Shown here in pieces: positions 28,039 to 37,268 of a stretch of DNA of 64,000 nt. Positions within the stretch are counted from its first letter, which is position 1, and each line of letters opens with the position of its first letter. The notes under the pieces were generated by a model that was not told where the DNA came from, ran no database searches, and saw only the letters and a list, made by a program, of their open reading frames with translations. The position numbers and the translations under genes are program-made. Source of the stretch: Niallia nealsonii (GTDB taxonomy: Bacteria > Bacillota > Bacilli > Bacillales > Cytobacillaceae); the NCBI RefSeq assembly GCF_002835805.1, contig NZ_PISE01000031.1, positions 62,001 to 126,000 of the forward strand, in the 5' to 3' direction.

Positions 28039-28680
28039 ATGAAAAAATCCCTTTTATTCGGTTTGCTTATGTTAGTATCGCTTGTTTTGCTTGCGGCATG
28101 TGGAAACAAAGAGGAAGAAAAAAACAGTTCTTCTAATGCTGATTACGCAGACAAAATTAAAGAAAATCCAATGGTGACCATTACGATGAATGATGGAAAA
28201 AAAATCGAAATAGAGCTGTATCCAAAGGTAGCTCCAAATACAGTAAGCAATTTTGTTTCTTTAGTAAAGAGAGGTTTTTATGATGGTTTGACGTTTCATC
28301 GTGTGATTCCTGATTTTATGATTCAAGGAGGAGATCCAAACGGAGATGGAACAGGGGATCCTGGCTATGGCATAAAAGGAGAATTTAGCTCGAATGGCTT
28401 TGATAATGATTTAAAACATGAAAGAGGCGTTATCAGTATGGCAAGATCAAATGACCCTGACTCAGCTGGATCACAATTTTTTATTATGGTCGCAGATCAG
28501 GCAAGTTTGGACGGAGAATATGCAGCATTCGGAAAAGTAATCAGTGGCATGGACACAGTAGATACGATCGTAAACGTGGGAAGAGACGAAAATGATAAAC
28601 CATTAGAAGATGTAACCATGAAAAAAGTAACAGTCGATACAAAAGGGGAAGAATACCCAGAACCTGAAATAAATAAATAA
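28039..28680 (+). CDS. cyclophilin-type peptidyl-prolyl isomerase lipoprotein
   Basis: A 213-residue lipoprotein with signal MKKSLLFGLLMLVSLVLLAAC (Cys about 21) and a cyclophilin domain (about 45-205). FHRVIPDFMIQGGDPNGDGT supplies the catalytic Arg and the FMIQGGD motif, and SAGSQFFIM the later signature. It should catalyse prolyl isomerisation of secreted proteins at the outer face of the membrane. It lies next to a cytoplasmic cyclophilin, with separate promoter-sized gaps. Confidence 0.93.
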   Translation: MKKSLLFGLLMLVSLVLLAACGNKEEEKNSSSNADYADKIKENPMVTITMNDGKKIEIELYPKVAPNTVSNFVSLVKRGFYDGLTFHRVIPDFMIQGGDPNGDGTGDPGYGIKGEFSSNGFDNDLKHERGVISMARSNDPDSAGSQFFIMVADQASLDGEYAAFGKVISGMDTVDTIVNVGRDENDKPLEDVTMKKVTVDTKGEEYPEPEINK

Positions 28681-28757
28681 TCGCTAAGTAAAAAGTTTTC
28701 TTTCTGCAGAAAAAAATGGTATGATAAAAGCTGATTTTGAAAAAGGAGTTGTTTAAT

Positions 28758-29192
28758 ATGGCAGAAAAAGGTTACATATTAATGCAAAATGGCGAAAAAA
28801 TTGAATTTGAATTATATCCAAATGAAGCACCAGGAACGGTTGCAAACTTTGAAAAATTAATCAAAGAAGGATTCTACAATGGATTAACATTCCACCGCGT
28901 GATTCCTGGTTTTGTAAGTCAAGGAGGATGTCCTAACGGAACTGGAACAGGCGGTCCTGGTTACACAATCAACTGTGAAACACAAGGAAATCCTCATACA
29001 CATGTAGAAGGTTCTCTTTCTATGGCACATGCAGGACGCAACACTGGAGGAAGCCAATTCTTTATCGTTCATGATCCACAGCCACATTTAAATGGAGTAC
29101 ATACTGTATTCGGAAAAGTAACTTCAGGCATGGACGCTGTAAAAGCAATGAGAAACGGCGATGTAATGGAGAAAGTAGAAATCACTGAATAA
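28758..29192 (+). CDS. ppiB: cyclophilin-type peptidyl-prolyl isomerase (cytoplasmic)
   Basis: A 144-residue single-domain cyclophilin without signal peptide. [20 protein letters not shown] and [17 protein letters not shown] hold the active-site residues. ATG at 28758 is chosen for the AAAAGGAG upstream; an in-frame TTG at 28737 has no site. The length and sequence match Bacillus PpiB, which speeds proline-limited folding. It immediately precedes the Hsp70 gene cluster but is separated from it by a terminator. Confidence 0.94.
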   Translation: MAEKGYILMQNGEKIEFELYPNEAPGTVANFEKLIKEGFYNGLTFHRVIPGFVSQGGCPNGTGTGGPGYTINCETQGNPHTHVEGSLSMAHAGRNTGGSQFFIVHDPQPHLNGVHTVFGKVTSGMDAVKAMRNGDVMEKVEITE

Positions 29193-29201
29193 TAGTAAAT
29201 C

Positions 29202-29246
29202 AACAGGACGGCTTTTAGAAGCTGTTCTGTTTTTTATTTTTTTAAT
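29202..29246 (+). terminator. intrinsic terminator after ppiB
   Basis: ACAGGACGGCTT pairs with AAGCTGTTCTGT (with G-U) and ends in TTTTTTATTTTTTT. It separates ppiB from the Hsp70 operon. Confidence 0.88.
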
Positions 29247-29249
29247 ATA

Positions 29250-29267
29250 ATTTTACGCATCCAATAT
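29250..29267 (+). repeat. 18-bp shared upstream element, copy 1 (Hsp70 operon)
   Basis: AATTTTACGCATCCAATA, exactly as at 42531 and 52398 and with its first 16 bases at 39386, all on the plus strand in AT-rich DNA upstream of a gene. It is followed after three bases by TTAATAA. It begins 265 bases before the first Hsp70 start. Confidence 0.85.
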
Positions 29268-29282
29268 GGTTAATAACCAAAT

Positions 29283-29322
29283 TTAGTTGTGCATAAGTAA
29301 TTTTGCTTATACATAACTAAAC
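29283..29322 (+). other. long leader hairpin before Hsp70 operon
   Basis: TTTAGTTGTGCATAAGTA and TGCTTATACATAACTAAA can pair at 17 of 18 positions in RNA (two G-U) around a four-base loop. No T run follows. It may be a regulatory leader hairpin, or a DNA dyad bound by a regulator. Confidence 0.6.
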
Positions 29323-29514
29323 TCCAATGGAAAAATGTATCGATGTACTCATTTTTCGTCCTTTTTCGACAAGATTATATAAAAATATATGCCATAATAG
29401 GAATGATATGGATGATTTGTATCTGGACAGTCCATACATAATTTTTGTAAATATTAGTAAATAATTAATAAAAAATATTAATCAATTATGGAATCAGAAA
29501 AAAGGAGTAGATTC

Positions 29515-31029
29515 ATGGGAACAGCAATCGGTATTGATTTAGGCACTAGCAATTCAGCTGCAGCAATTTATCGAAAAGGAAAAGTGGAAACGATTCCTAT
29601 TGATGGCAGGAAAATTATTCCGTCTGTTATTTCTTTTAAGGAAAATGGCAGTGTGCTTGTCGGCAATACAGCAAAGTCAAGACTTTATATTGATCCATTA
29701 AATAGTATTGCCTCATCCAAACGCTATATGGGGGATCCTGACAAAATATATGAAATTCGAAATAATATGTTAACACCAGTTGATGCTGCAAAAGAAATTC
29801 TTCAAAAGATTAAAAGAGAAGCAAGCAAATACTTGGGCGAAGAAGTGACAGAAGCGGTTATTACAATTCCTGCCTATTTTACAAGCGAACAAAGAGAAGC
29901 GACAAAAAAAGCAGGGGAACAAGCGGGGTTAAAGGTGCTGCGCCTATTGCCTGAGCCAACAGCAGCTGCTATAGCATACGGTCTTGATAAAGAACGAAAT
30001 CAAACAATTATGGTGTATGACCTTGGCGGTGGTACATTTGATGTGTCTATTTTAAAAGTAGAAGGTAATTCTTTTAAAGTAGTCGCAGTAGATGGAGATG
30101 CGATGCTTGGAGGAGATGACTTTGATGATGAAATTGTTCAGTATGTACTTGGGAAAATTCAACAGACAAATGGGGTTAGTGCACTGAAGCAAGGTTCCCA
30201 TTCTCTTCAGCGTTTAAAGGAAGCAGCAGAGGAAGCAAAAAAGGAACTATCTGAAAGCGATATAACAGATATTACAATTCCTGATATATTTGGAGTACAT
30301 ATAGATGAAGAATTATCGATTGATACATTTAATGAAAGAATTCAACCGCTGTTAGAACGAACAATTGAAAAAATTCAAGAAGTTTTAAAAGCTGCAGAAC
30401 TATCGAAAAGAGATATTAGCCGTGTCATTTTAGTAGGCGGTTCTTCGAGGATGAGAGCAGTGCAGGAAATTGTTACACAGCAAATCAAAAAACCTTTTAT
30501 TGCAGATAATGTCGATGAAATTGTAGCACAAGGCGCAGCGATTATGGCAGCCAATTTATCTGCACCTGATCTTGATACAGCGCCGGTTCCGATTGAAGTG
30601 GAAAATGTTACGGCTCATTCTTTAGGAATAGCGATGTATTTGGATGATGTCTATTCAGTTGTCCATCTTATTAAGAGAAATAGTGCAGTTCCTGTTATTG
30701 GAGCAACTATTGGTTCTACAATGGAACCATATCAAAAAGCAGTCAGGCTAAAAGTTTACCGTACAGAATCCACGGAACCGAATGATAAAGATATATTAGG
30801 AGAATTGCTTTTAGAGGTAACTCCAAAGCAGGATCCTGTAGCTGTAGTGGCAATTTTTGAGTTGAATGAAGACGGCATATTAGTTTTATCAAGTGCTGAA
30901 ATTCCAACTTCTTCCCCTCTTGTTAAGGAGTATGCAGAAACGGATCAAATCAACTATGCAAAACTTGCAAGCATGATTGAAAACAGTCAAATCAAATTAA
31001 AAAATGTAACGATCGATACAAATAAATAA
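29515..31029 (+). CDS. Hsp70 family (DnaK-like) protein A
   Basis: A 504-residue Hsp70 that lacks the usual C-terminal helical lid of about 100 residues. The ATPase domain has phosphate-1 IDLGTSNSA (7-15), connect-1 LLPEPTAAAIAYG (144-156), phosphate-2 VYDLGGGTFDVSILK (167-181) and adenosine RVILVGGSSRMR. A short substrate-binding beta domain follows (VTAHSLGIAMYLDD, LIKRNSAVP). ATG 29515 is chosen for the AAAGGAG 9 bases upstream. It is the first of three tandem Hsp70 genes and carries none of the tail of housekeeping DnaK. It is probably a specialised chaperone; the client is unknown. Confidence 0.92.
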   Translation: MGTAIGIDLGTSNSAAAIYRKGKVETIPIDGRKIIPSVISFKENGSVLVGNTAKSRLYIDPLNSIASSKRYMGDPDKIYEIRNNMLTPVDAAKEILQKIKREASKYLGEEVTEAVITIPAYFTSEQREATKKAGEQAGLKVLRLLPEPTAAAIAYGLDKERNQTIMVYDLGGGTFDVSILKVEGNSFKVVAVDGDAMLGGDDFDDEIVQYVLGKIQQTNGVSALKQGSHSLQRLKEAAEEAKKELSESDITDITIPDIFGVHIDEELSIDTFNERIQPLLERTIEKIQEVLKAAELSKRDISRVILVGGSSRMRAVQEIVTQQIKKPFIADNVDEIVAQGAAIMAANLSAPDLDTAPVPIEVENVTAHSLGIAMYLDDVYSVVHLIKRNSAVPVIGATIGSTMEPYQKAVRLKVYRTESTEPNDKDILGELLLEVTPKQDPVAVVAIFELNEDGILVLSSAEIPTSSPLVKEYAETDQINYAKLASMIENSQIKLKNVTIDTNK

Positions 31030-31043
31030 TCGGAGGAAACAAC

Positions 31044-32633
31044 ATGGCTATAATAGAGAAAAACAGTCCATATATATTAGGAATTGATTTAGGAACATCC
31101 AATTCAGCAGTTTCCATTTATCGTAAAGGGAAGCCTCATATGATAAAACTTGGGAAGGAAACAACAATTCCTTCGGTGGTCAGTTTTCGAACAGAAGAAG
31201 ATATTCAAGTTGGAGATGCAGCAAAACGTCGAATTCTAATTGACCCAGAAAATACGATTTCTTTTATTAAAAGGGAAATGGGTAGCGATTGGAAGCGTGA
31301 TTTTTACGGAGTATCATATCGTCCAGAAGATATTTCAGCAGAAATTCTTTCTAAATTAAAAGAATATGTAGCTAGCCAAGAAGAATTTGATTTAAAAGGG
31401 ACACCAACTTATGCGGTGATTTGTGTGCCAGCAAATTTTGATGACAATAAGAAGCGTGCAACAAAAGAAGCAGCTGAGCTTGCAGGATTGAATGTAACCT
31501 ATTTATTAGAAGAGCCCGTTGCAGCTGCTATCGCATATGGAATGGAAGTTGGCCGAAATCAAACAATTATGGTCTATGATCTTGGCGGAGGTACATTTGA
31601 TGTGTCTATCCTTAAAGTGGACAGCACATCCGAAGATTCCCCAGCAACATTTACCATTTTGGCGAAAGAAGGAAATCCTGCTCTTGGAGGATATGATATA
31701 GATCAAGCGATCATGAAGCTTGTTGGAGACGATTTTAAAGAAAAAAGTAAACTCGATTTATTTGATCTAGAAGCTGACCAAGGAATATCTGTGACTGAAT
31801 TGCTAGAAGCACAGCAGAAACTGCAGGAAGCATGTGAACAAACGAAAAAAGAATTGTCGGAAATGGAATTTGCCGCAATAGAAATTCCTAATTTGATTAA
31901 AGATGAATTTGGAACGATATATAATATTGATTTTGAATTAACAAGAGCGGATTTTGAGAAGGCAATTGAATCATTGATTGAACAAACAATTGATACAATG
32001 AAAAAAGCCTTAGAGAATGCAATGCTGGGGGCAAAAGATATTTCACGAGTAATACTAGTTGGCGGTTCTTCGCGAATCCCTCTTGTCAGCAAAAAAATCA
32101 AAGAGCTTTTGAATAAAGAACCTTATTCGAATATTGATCCTGATACAATTGTTGCCCAAGGAGCTGCTATCTACGGTGCGAGTATCGGGGTGCCGACAGA
32201 CAAAATGAATGTAACAAATGAAACAGCCGAAGAAGATAAGCCGGAAAGTAAAATTGAAATGAATAATATTGTTACACACTATCTTGGCATTGAAATCAGA
32301 GGTGGCCGTTTTAATAGAATCATTGAAAAGGGATTGAAATTAACAGATGAACAGCCAATTGTATCATGCGAAAAAGTATACAGCACTCCGGAGGATGATA
32401 TGACGGAGATGCGTATATCTGTATTCCAAAGTGCAGAACATGTAGACTACGTAAGTGATGAACAATGTGTTTGCATCGGAGAGTTTTTTCTAACTGGCAT
32501 TCCAGCAGCTCCAAAAGGAACTCATAGAATTCATGTCAACTTTGAAGTGAATCTTCAAAACGAAGTAATCGTAACAGCAAGTCTTCAAGGAGATGAAGGA
32601 GTATCGAATCAACTTACAATTCAAAGGGATTAG
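31044..32633 (+). CDS. Hsp70 family (DnaK-like) protein B
   Basis: A 529-residue Hsp70, 14 bases after protein A with GGAGG before the ATG. IDLGTSNSAVSIYRKG, LLEEPVAAAIAYG, VYDLGGGTFDVSILKVD and VILVGGSSRIPLVSKKI show a complete ATPase. The substrate-binding beta domain is present (IVTHYLGIEIRGGRFN, LIKRN replaced by IIEKGLKL) and the helical lid is absent. An Asn/Glu-rich linker (about 385-405) precedes that domain. It is more similar to A than to C in the phosphate-1 region (DLGTSNS), so A and B may be a duplication. Confidence 0.92.
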   Translation: MAIIEKNSPYILGIDLGTSNSAVSIYRKGKPHMIKLGKETTIPSVVSFRTEEDIQVGDAAKRRILIDPENTISFIKREMGSDWKRDFYGVSYRPEDISAEILSKLKEYVASQEEFDLKGTPTYAVICVPANFDDNKKRATKEAAELAGLNVTYLLEEPVAAAIAYGMEVGRNQTIMVYDLGGGTFDVSILKVDSTSEDSPATFTILAKEGNPALGGYDIDQAIMKLVGDDFKEKSKLDLFDLEADQGISVTELLEAQQKLQEACEQTKKELSEMEFAAIEIPNLIKDEFGTIYNIDFELTRADFEKAIESLIEQTIDTMKKALENAMLGAKDISRVILVGGSSRIPLVSKKIKELLNKEPYSNIDPDTIVAQGAAIYGASIGVPTDKMNVTNETAEEDKPESKIEMNNIVTHYLGIEIRGGRFNRIIEKGLKLTDEQPIVSCEKVYSTPEDDMTEMRISVFQSAEHVDYVSDEQCVCIGEFFLTGIPAAPKGTHRIHVNFEVNLQNEVIVTASLQGDEGVSNQLTIQRD

Positions 32634-32644
32634 GAGCCGGAAGC

Positions 32645-33688
32645 ATGAATCATAAAGAAGAATTATTAAGCAAGTTTAACGAAAGTCAAGGGAATTATCA
32701 GGAGAAAAGAAGCTGTATGGATGATTGGAAAGAAGATTTCAAAAAGCTAGAGACAGAGATTCAAAACTTAATAGCATCATTCCATAAACACTATGAGAGC
32801 TCTGAATTGACAGAGGATTTTTCTTCCGATATAAGAGGGAAATTGGAAAATCGAAGAGAAGGCATACGTCTATCTGTGAAAAGTGCAAGCAGACTTTTAA
32901 AGAAATTAGCTCCGGAAAAACCATTAACAGATGTGGAGAAAGAATTTATTGCAAATGAAAAATTGGCTAAAGAGATTTTAGCTGCTCGAGAGTTCTCGCC
33001 AATAAAAGAAGCGGCAGAAGAGCAGAATGAGTTTGTCCAAGGAGAAATAGAAAACGAAATTTCTGCTGCTATTAGCGAAACAGGAGCAATTAATAAAGAA
33101 AACACCGTCAGTCAGAAAAAGCAAAATGAAAAGAATTCCGTTGTAGAAGAAGTTTCAGAAGGAAACAAAAGTGATTTGACAATTATTCAAGACGCCATTC
33201 AAATTAATGATGGTATTTTAATAGAACTAAAAGAGCATCTGCAAAGCGCGGAAAATAGATTTTTCAAGTTTATTGAAAAAGGAGTTGCTCCAGTCTTAGA
33301 CGGTCTCTATAGCGGAAAAGCATATGCATTGGATTTAATAGAACAGTTGGAAAAAAACAACAATGAAGAACTTAATCAAACAAAGCAATGGCTTACTATT
33401 TACGATACCTTAATGAATGAAATTGAGGAGCTTTTTGCACGTTTTTCTATTAAACTATATGCTCCAGAAAGAGGTTCATTTTTTGATGAAAATAAACAAG
33501 AACCAATCGGTGTGATTGAGGCAGCCGATTTAGAGGATGAACAAATAAAAGAAGTTGTTCGCTATGGGCTTCATTTTGAAAAAGAGATGACAAATGAATC
33601 TTCTTATCTACTGCGCCCAGCACAAGTAATCGTAGTGAAGAATAAGAAAGTGGAAGTTAAAGAGTCATGCGAGGGAAATGAACAATGA
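32645..33688 (+). CDS. coiled-coil protein with GrpE-like C-terminus
   Basis: A 347-residue hydrophilic protein. Residues 1-140 are helical and highly charged with coiled-coil character, and a linker follows. Residues about 178-340 resemble GrpE: a long helix (IIQDAIQINDGILIELKEHL to GVAPVLDGLYSGKAYALDLI), an FARFSIKLYAPERGSFFDENKQE stretch that fits the GrpE hinge-to-beta region, and VVRYGLHFEKE...YLLRPAQVIVVKN, matching the G-x-x-L...LRPA-x-V-x-V end of GrpE. It is sandwiched between Hsp70 genes and overlaps the next by 4 bases (ATGA). A dedicated nucleotide exchange factor is the best guess; the homology is weak and read by eye. Confidence 0.65.
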   Translation: MNHKEELLSKFNESQGNYQEKRSCMDDWKEDFKKLETEIQNLIASFHKHYESSELTEDFSSDIRGKLENRREGIRLSVKSASRLLKKLAPEKPLTDVEKEFIANEKLAKEILAAREFSPIKEAAEEQNEFVQGEIENEISAAISETGAINKENTVSQKKQNEKNSVVEEVSEGNKSDLTIIQDAIQINDGILIELKEHLQSAENRFFKFIEKGVAPVLDGLYSGKAYALDLIEQLEKNNNEELNQTKQWLTIYDTLMNEIEELFARFSIKLYAPERGSFFDENKQEPIGVIEAADLEDEQIKEVVRYGLHFEKEMTNESSYLLRPAQVIVVKNKKVEVKESCEGNEQ

Positions 33689-35163
33689 GAATAGATAATG
33701 AGAAAAAACCTGTACTTGGAATTGACTTAGGAACAACGTATTCTGCTATTTCCAGATGGACAGAAAAAGGTCCGAAAGTCTATCAAAATCCTCGAAGGGA
33801 ATATACATGGGCGTCGGTTGTTTATTACGATGAACGTCAGGAAAAACCATTGGTAGGAAATCTAGCATTAAAAAGGGCATTAATTGATCCAGAAAATGCA
33901 GTCATTGGCGTAAAGCGAATGATGGATGATAAAAACCAAAAAATTTCCTTGGGCAATCAAGTATTTAGTCCTATTGATATTTCTGCCATGATTTTACGAG
34001 ATGTGTATGAATATGCGGAAAAAACAACACCTGGATTTGATCCTGCTGGTGTTGTTGTAACAGTTCCTTATTATTTTACTGCTGTACAAAATACAAATAC
34101 ATCTGAAGCAGCGAGACTTGCTGGTTTGAATGTCCTTGGCATTATTCAAGAACCAGTCGCAGCAGCACTTGCATATGGAATTCATGAGGAAGAAACGCTG
34201 AATGATGAAATTATTATGGTATTTGATTTAGGCGGAGGGACATTTGATTTAACTGTTTTCCGATTTACAAACAGAGCAGATAAATTGACGTTTGAAGTGC
34301 TTGCAACAGGCGGTGATGATAGACTTGGAGGACTTGACTTTGATCAAAGTTTAGCTGAATTAATTAAGAAAAAAGCAAATTTGAAATTAGCTGGACAATC
34401 TGAAACTGATCAATTAAAAGCAGAATCTGCATTATTAGAATCTGCAAAAGAGGCAAAGGAAATTTTATCTTTTGAAGAAACAACAGATATTATTAAGCCA
34501 AATATTCTTCCAGGACAGCATATTGAAATTGAGATTGAACGGGAAGAGTTCGAAGAGTGCATTGAACATTATTTTGCGAAAATGGATGCCATTATAGATA
34601 ATGTTATCGAAAAAGCTTCATTGTCCCGAGAGGATATTGGCCGTGTCATTAAAGTTGGCGGTTCGAGTCGCATTCCAAAAATAGATGAGCTGCTTACACA
34701 AAAATTAGGAAGCAATAAGACTTTTGGAAATATTGATCCTGATCTTTGTGTAGCACAAGGCGCAAGTATTTATGCAGCATATCTCGATGAGCGGATTGAA
34801 TGGTCAAAAGAAATTGAAATTAAAACAGCTACTGCACATGCTTTAGGAGTTGGATTAGGAAATGGAAGAGTAAGTGTGCTGATTCCAGGAAATCGCCGCA
34901 CTCCATGCGAAGAAACCCGTATTTTTACGACAGATTCAAATGATTGCGAAGAATTGGATATTGACCTTTATCAAGGTTCTTCAAAATTTATAAAAAATAA
35001 TAAAAAAATTGGTACCATTCATGTGCCAGGCTTAGTAAAGCGTCCTGCTGGAGAATTAGATATCAAAATTACATTTCGCATTAATCAGCAACAGTCGGTA
35101 TCTGTCACCATTGTTCAAAAAGACAGCAACATAAGAAAAGTAGAGAATGTAAAGCTCACTTAG
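33685..35163 (+). CDS. Hsp70 family (DnaK-like) protein C
   Basis: A 492-residue Hsp70 whose start overlaps the GrpE-like gene by 4 bases, suggesting translational coupling. Phosphate-1 is the canonical DLGTTYSAISRW, connect-1 is IIQEPVAAALAYG, phosphate-2 VFDLGGGTFDLTVFRF and adenosine VIKVGGSSRIPKIDELL. The substrate-binding beta domain (TATAHALGVGLGNGRVSVL, IPGNRRTPCEE) follows and the lid is missing. It differs from A and B in the nucleotide-binding loop and linker and is probably functionally distinct within one machine. Confidence 0.92.
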   Translation: MRIDNEKKPVLGIDLGTTYSAISRWTEKGPKVYQNPRREYTWASVVYYDERQEKPLVGNLALKRALIDPENAVIGVKRMMDDKNQKISLGNQVFSPIDISAMILRDVYEYAEKTTPGFDPAGVVVTVPYYFTAVQNTNTSEAARLAGLNVLGIIQEPVAAALAYGIHEEETLNDEIIMVFDLGGGTFDLTVFRFTNRADKLTFEVLATGGDDRLGGLDFDQSLAELIKKKANLKLAGQSETDQLKAESALLESAKEAKEILSFEETTDIIKPNILPGQHIEIEIEREEFEECIEHYFAKMDAIIDNVIEKASLSREDIGRVIKVGGSSRIPKIDELLTQKLGSNKTFGNIDPDLCVAQGASIYAAYLDERIEWSKEIEIKTATAHALGVGLGNGRVSVLIPGNRRTPCEETRIFTTDSNDCEELDIDLYQGSSKFIKNNKKIGTIHVPGLVKRPAGELDIKITFRINQQQSVSVTIVQKDSNIRKVENVKLT

Positions 35164-35200
35164 TTACAAGTGCACTATGCTTGATATAAAAAGGGGCAAA

Positions 35201-35239
35201 TCCTCATCTCGGATTTTTAATAATCTAGAGGTGGGGATA
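35201..35239 (+). other. RNA hairpin in the Hsp70-pseudokinase gap
   Basis: ATCCTCATCTC pairs with GAGGTGGGGAT using G-U pairs in the 137-base gap between Hsp70 C and the pseudokinase gene. It may moderate read-through. Confidence 0.4.
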
Positions 35240-35309
35240 TTGCTGCCTGCGCTGTTTGAGAATTGGCAGGAAGGAATTTCTAGAAAAATAGAAGAGTGAG
35301 GTGAGCATA

Positions 35310-37268
35310 TTGAATATAGAAGGTTTTAGCATAAAAGAAGAACTATATTCAAATACTTTAGGCCTTAAAGTATACAAAGCACAAGACGAAAGCGGTAATC
35401 CCGTTCAAATCCGCTTAGCAGATTACAGCAATAATGCTTCTGGAAGGACCATCGATAATTGGTATGAAGTATATGAACAATACCAGTCAACCATTACAAA
35501 TTATAAATATTTGCCTCAAGTTTCAAAAATTACTATGATAGATGATTCGAAAGTTTATACAATTCTAAATTACGAAGAAGGTGATATGCTAAAAAATTCT
35601 GGATTGATTACTATTCTTCAAATCTCTCAGTTAATTGATGCAGTTCGGCATCTTCACCGCAAAAAAATAGCCCATGGATCTATCCATGCTGAGAATATTT
35701 GGTTAACACCTAAAGGCAATATTGTATTATATGGTGCTGGAGAGCTAAAAGCATTAAGCAAGACTCCAAATGATAAATTATCCTTTGATATCAAAAGTTT
35801 AACAGAAATTATTAAAACCTTTTCATCTGTAAATGAAGAAATAATGGATAAATTGGAGATTGAAAACCCAACTACTATTGAAGAATTGGAAACGATTCTT
35901 TTAGAAGCCAAGGAGCCGGCACCGCAAGACCAGGAAAAAAGGAAAGGTTCATTGGCGGAAAAAGACGTTCAAGTGCAAACAAATAGAGAAGTGCTACCAC
36001 CTGATATTGCATATGAAAAAGAGAAGCAACGAAATGATTCTTCCCAGGAAAAAAAGCACGATAAACCGAAAGGAAATAATGAAACTTCTCAAAGTAGTGC
36101 AGTGGAAAATGAACAAAAGACGACAGAACAGAACGAGCGGCGTACAAGAGCTTCATCAACCAAAAAAACAGCTTGGTTTAAAAATATTATTGTGGGAGCA
36201 GCAGCTGTTATTGTTTTAGGGTACGGCATCAATCAATTTATGGGTTCTGAGGAAGAGGAGCATCAGACTGCACCAGATGAAGAAACATCTGCGGTTCAAA
36301 CGGTAGCAGAAAAAGAGTCGACAGAAGAAAAAGAAGAGCCTGCAAAAGAGAAGGATGTCCAGCAAGTAAATGCTGAAGAAGAATTACAAGAGGAGCAAGA
36401 GGAACCTGCTGTTACATATACGGATGATGAGGTAGAGAGATTTATCAGTAAATATGTAGGAGCTAGTGTTGCCGCACTGAATGAAAAAGATTTTTCTCGC
36501 GTAGATCAGTTACTTGATCCTAATGGCAAAAGCTACAATGAACAGCGTGACTATATTGACTATATTGCTAAAAAAAACATAACAGAAAATTTATTAAGCT
36601 TTAAGGCAACAGATATACTCACAGTAAACCAATCTTCTTATAAAGTAACCACACAGGAAGAATATGAGATTTCTTATGATGACGGTTCTAAAAAACAAAA
36701 AGAGTTTAATAGTTCCTATATTATTAATATAGGGGAAGATGGGCAGTTAGTTGTGAATGAACTGCTATACACGCAAGAATTGTCTTCAGAAACAATCCAA
36801 GAGGCAGATGCTGAAGAGACAAACGAAGTATACGAAGACGATTTTTCTGATGAAGAATATGATAATAGTTACTTATATGAAGATAATATGGAGTCAGGAA
36901 ATGAAACAGATGACACTGGCGCCATTGAAAGCATGGTGAGACTGCATTATGGCAGCATCAGCAATAATGATTTTACAATTGCTTATGACTTATTTTCTTC
37001 TTCTAGAAAAAAGAAAATGTCAAAAGAAGGTTGGGAAGATGGACTAAAGCAAAATATATATGATGAAATAACGAATATCCAAGTAGAGCAAACAGATGAA
37101 AATAAAGGAAAAGTCTATATTGAAATGACTTCCTATGATGATAATACAGATGGGACGACATTGGTTCAAGATTGGTCAGGGTATTGGAATCTTGTTAAAG
37201 AAAACGGAAGATGGGTGCTTGATGAACCAAATCTTTCAAAAGTAGACTCGAGGGTAGAAGAACAATGA
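35310..37268 (+). CDS. membrane-spanning pseudokinase with extracytoplasmic NTF2-like domains
   Basis: A 652-residue protein. Residues 1-200 have a kinase-like fold but lack catalysis: the VAIK Lys is R35 (VQIRLADY), the HRD loop reads HGSIHAEN (122-129) and the DFG position reads YGAG (141-144). A charged linker leads to one membrane segment (292-310), then an acidic stretch and two outside domains, residues about 370-480 and 550-645, resembling the NTF2-like units of TcaA/YvbJ. The inside-out layout suggests envelope sensing passed to a cytoplasmic scaffold. The TTG at 35310 is favoured, with GAGGTGAG 4-11 bases upstream; a GTG at 35301 is possible. It overlaps the next gene by 4 bases. Confidence 0.82.
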   Translation: MNIEGFSIKEELYSNTLGLKVYKAQDESGNPVQIRLADYSNNASGRTIDNWYEVYEQYQSTITNYKYLPQVSKITMIDDSKVYTILNYEEGDMLKNSGLITILQISQLIDAVRHLHRKKIAHGSIHAENIWLTPKGNIVLYGAGELKALSKTPNDKLSFDIKSLTEIIKTFSSVNEEIMDKLEIENPTTIEELETILLEAKEPAPQDQEKRKGSLAEKDVQVQTNREVLPPDIAYEKEKQRNDSSQEKKHDKPKGNNETSQSSAVENEQKTTEQNERRTRASSTKKTAWFKNIIVGAAAVIVLGYGINQFMGSEEEEHQTAPDEETSAVQTVAEKESTEEKEEPAKEKDVQQVNAEEELQEEQEEPAVTYTDDEVERFISKYVGASVAALNEKDFSRVDQLLDPNGKSYNEQRDYIDYIAKKNITENLLSFKATDILTVNQSSYKVTTQEEYEISYDDGSKKQKEFNSSYIINIGEDGQLVVNELLYTQELSSETIQEADAEETNEVYEDDFSDEEYDNSYLYEDNMESGNETDDTGAIESMVRLHYGSISNNDFTIAYDLFSSSRKKKMSKEGWEDGLKQNIYDEITNIQVEQTDENKGKVYIEMTSYDDNTDGTTLVQDWSGYWNLVKENGRWVLDEPNLSKVDSRVEEQ

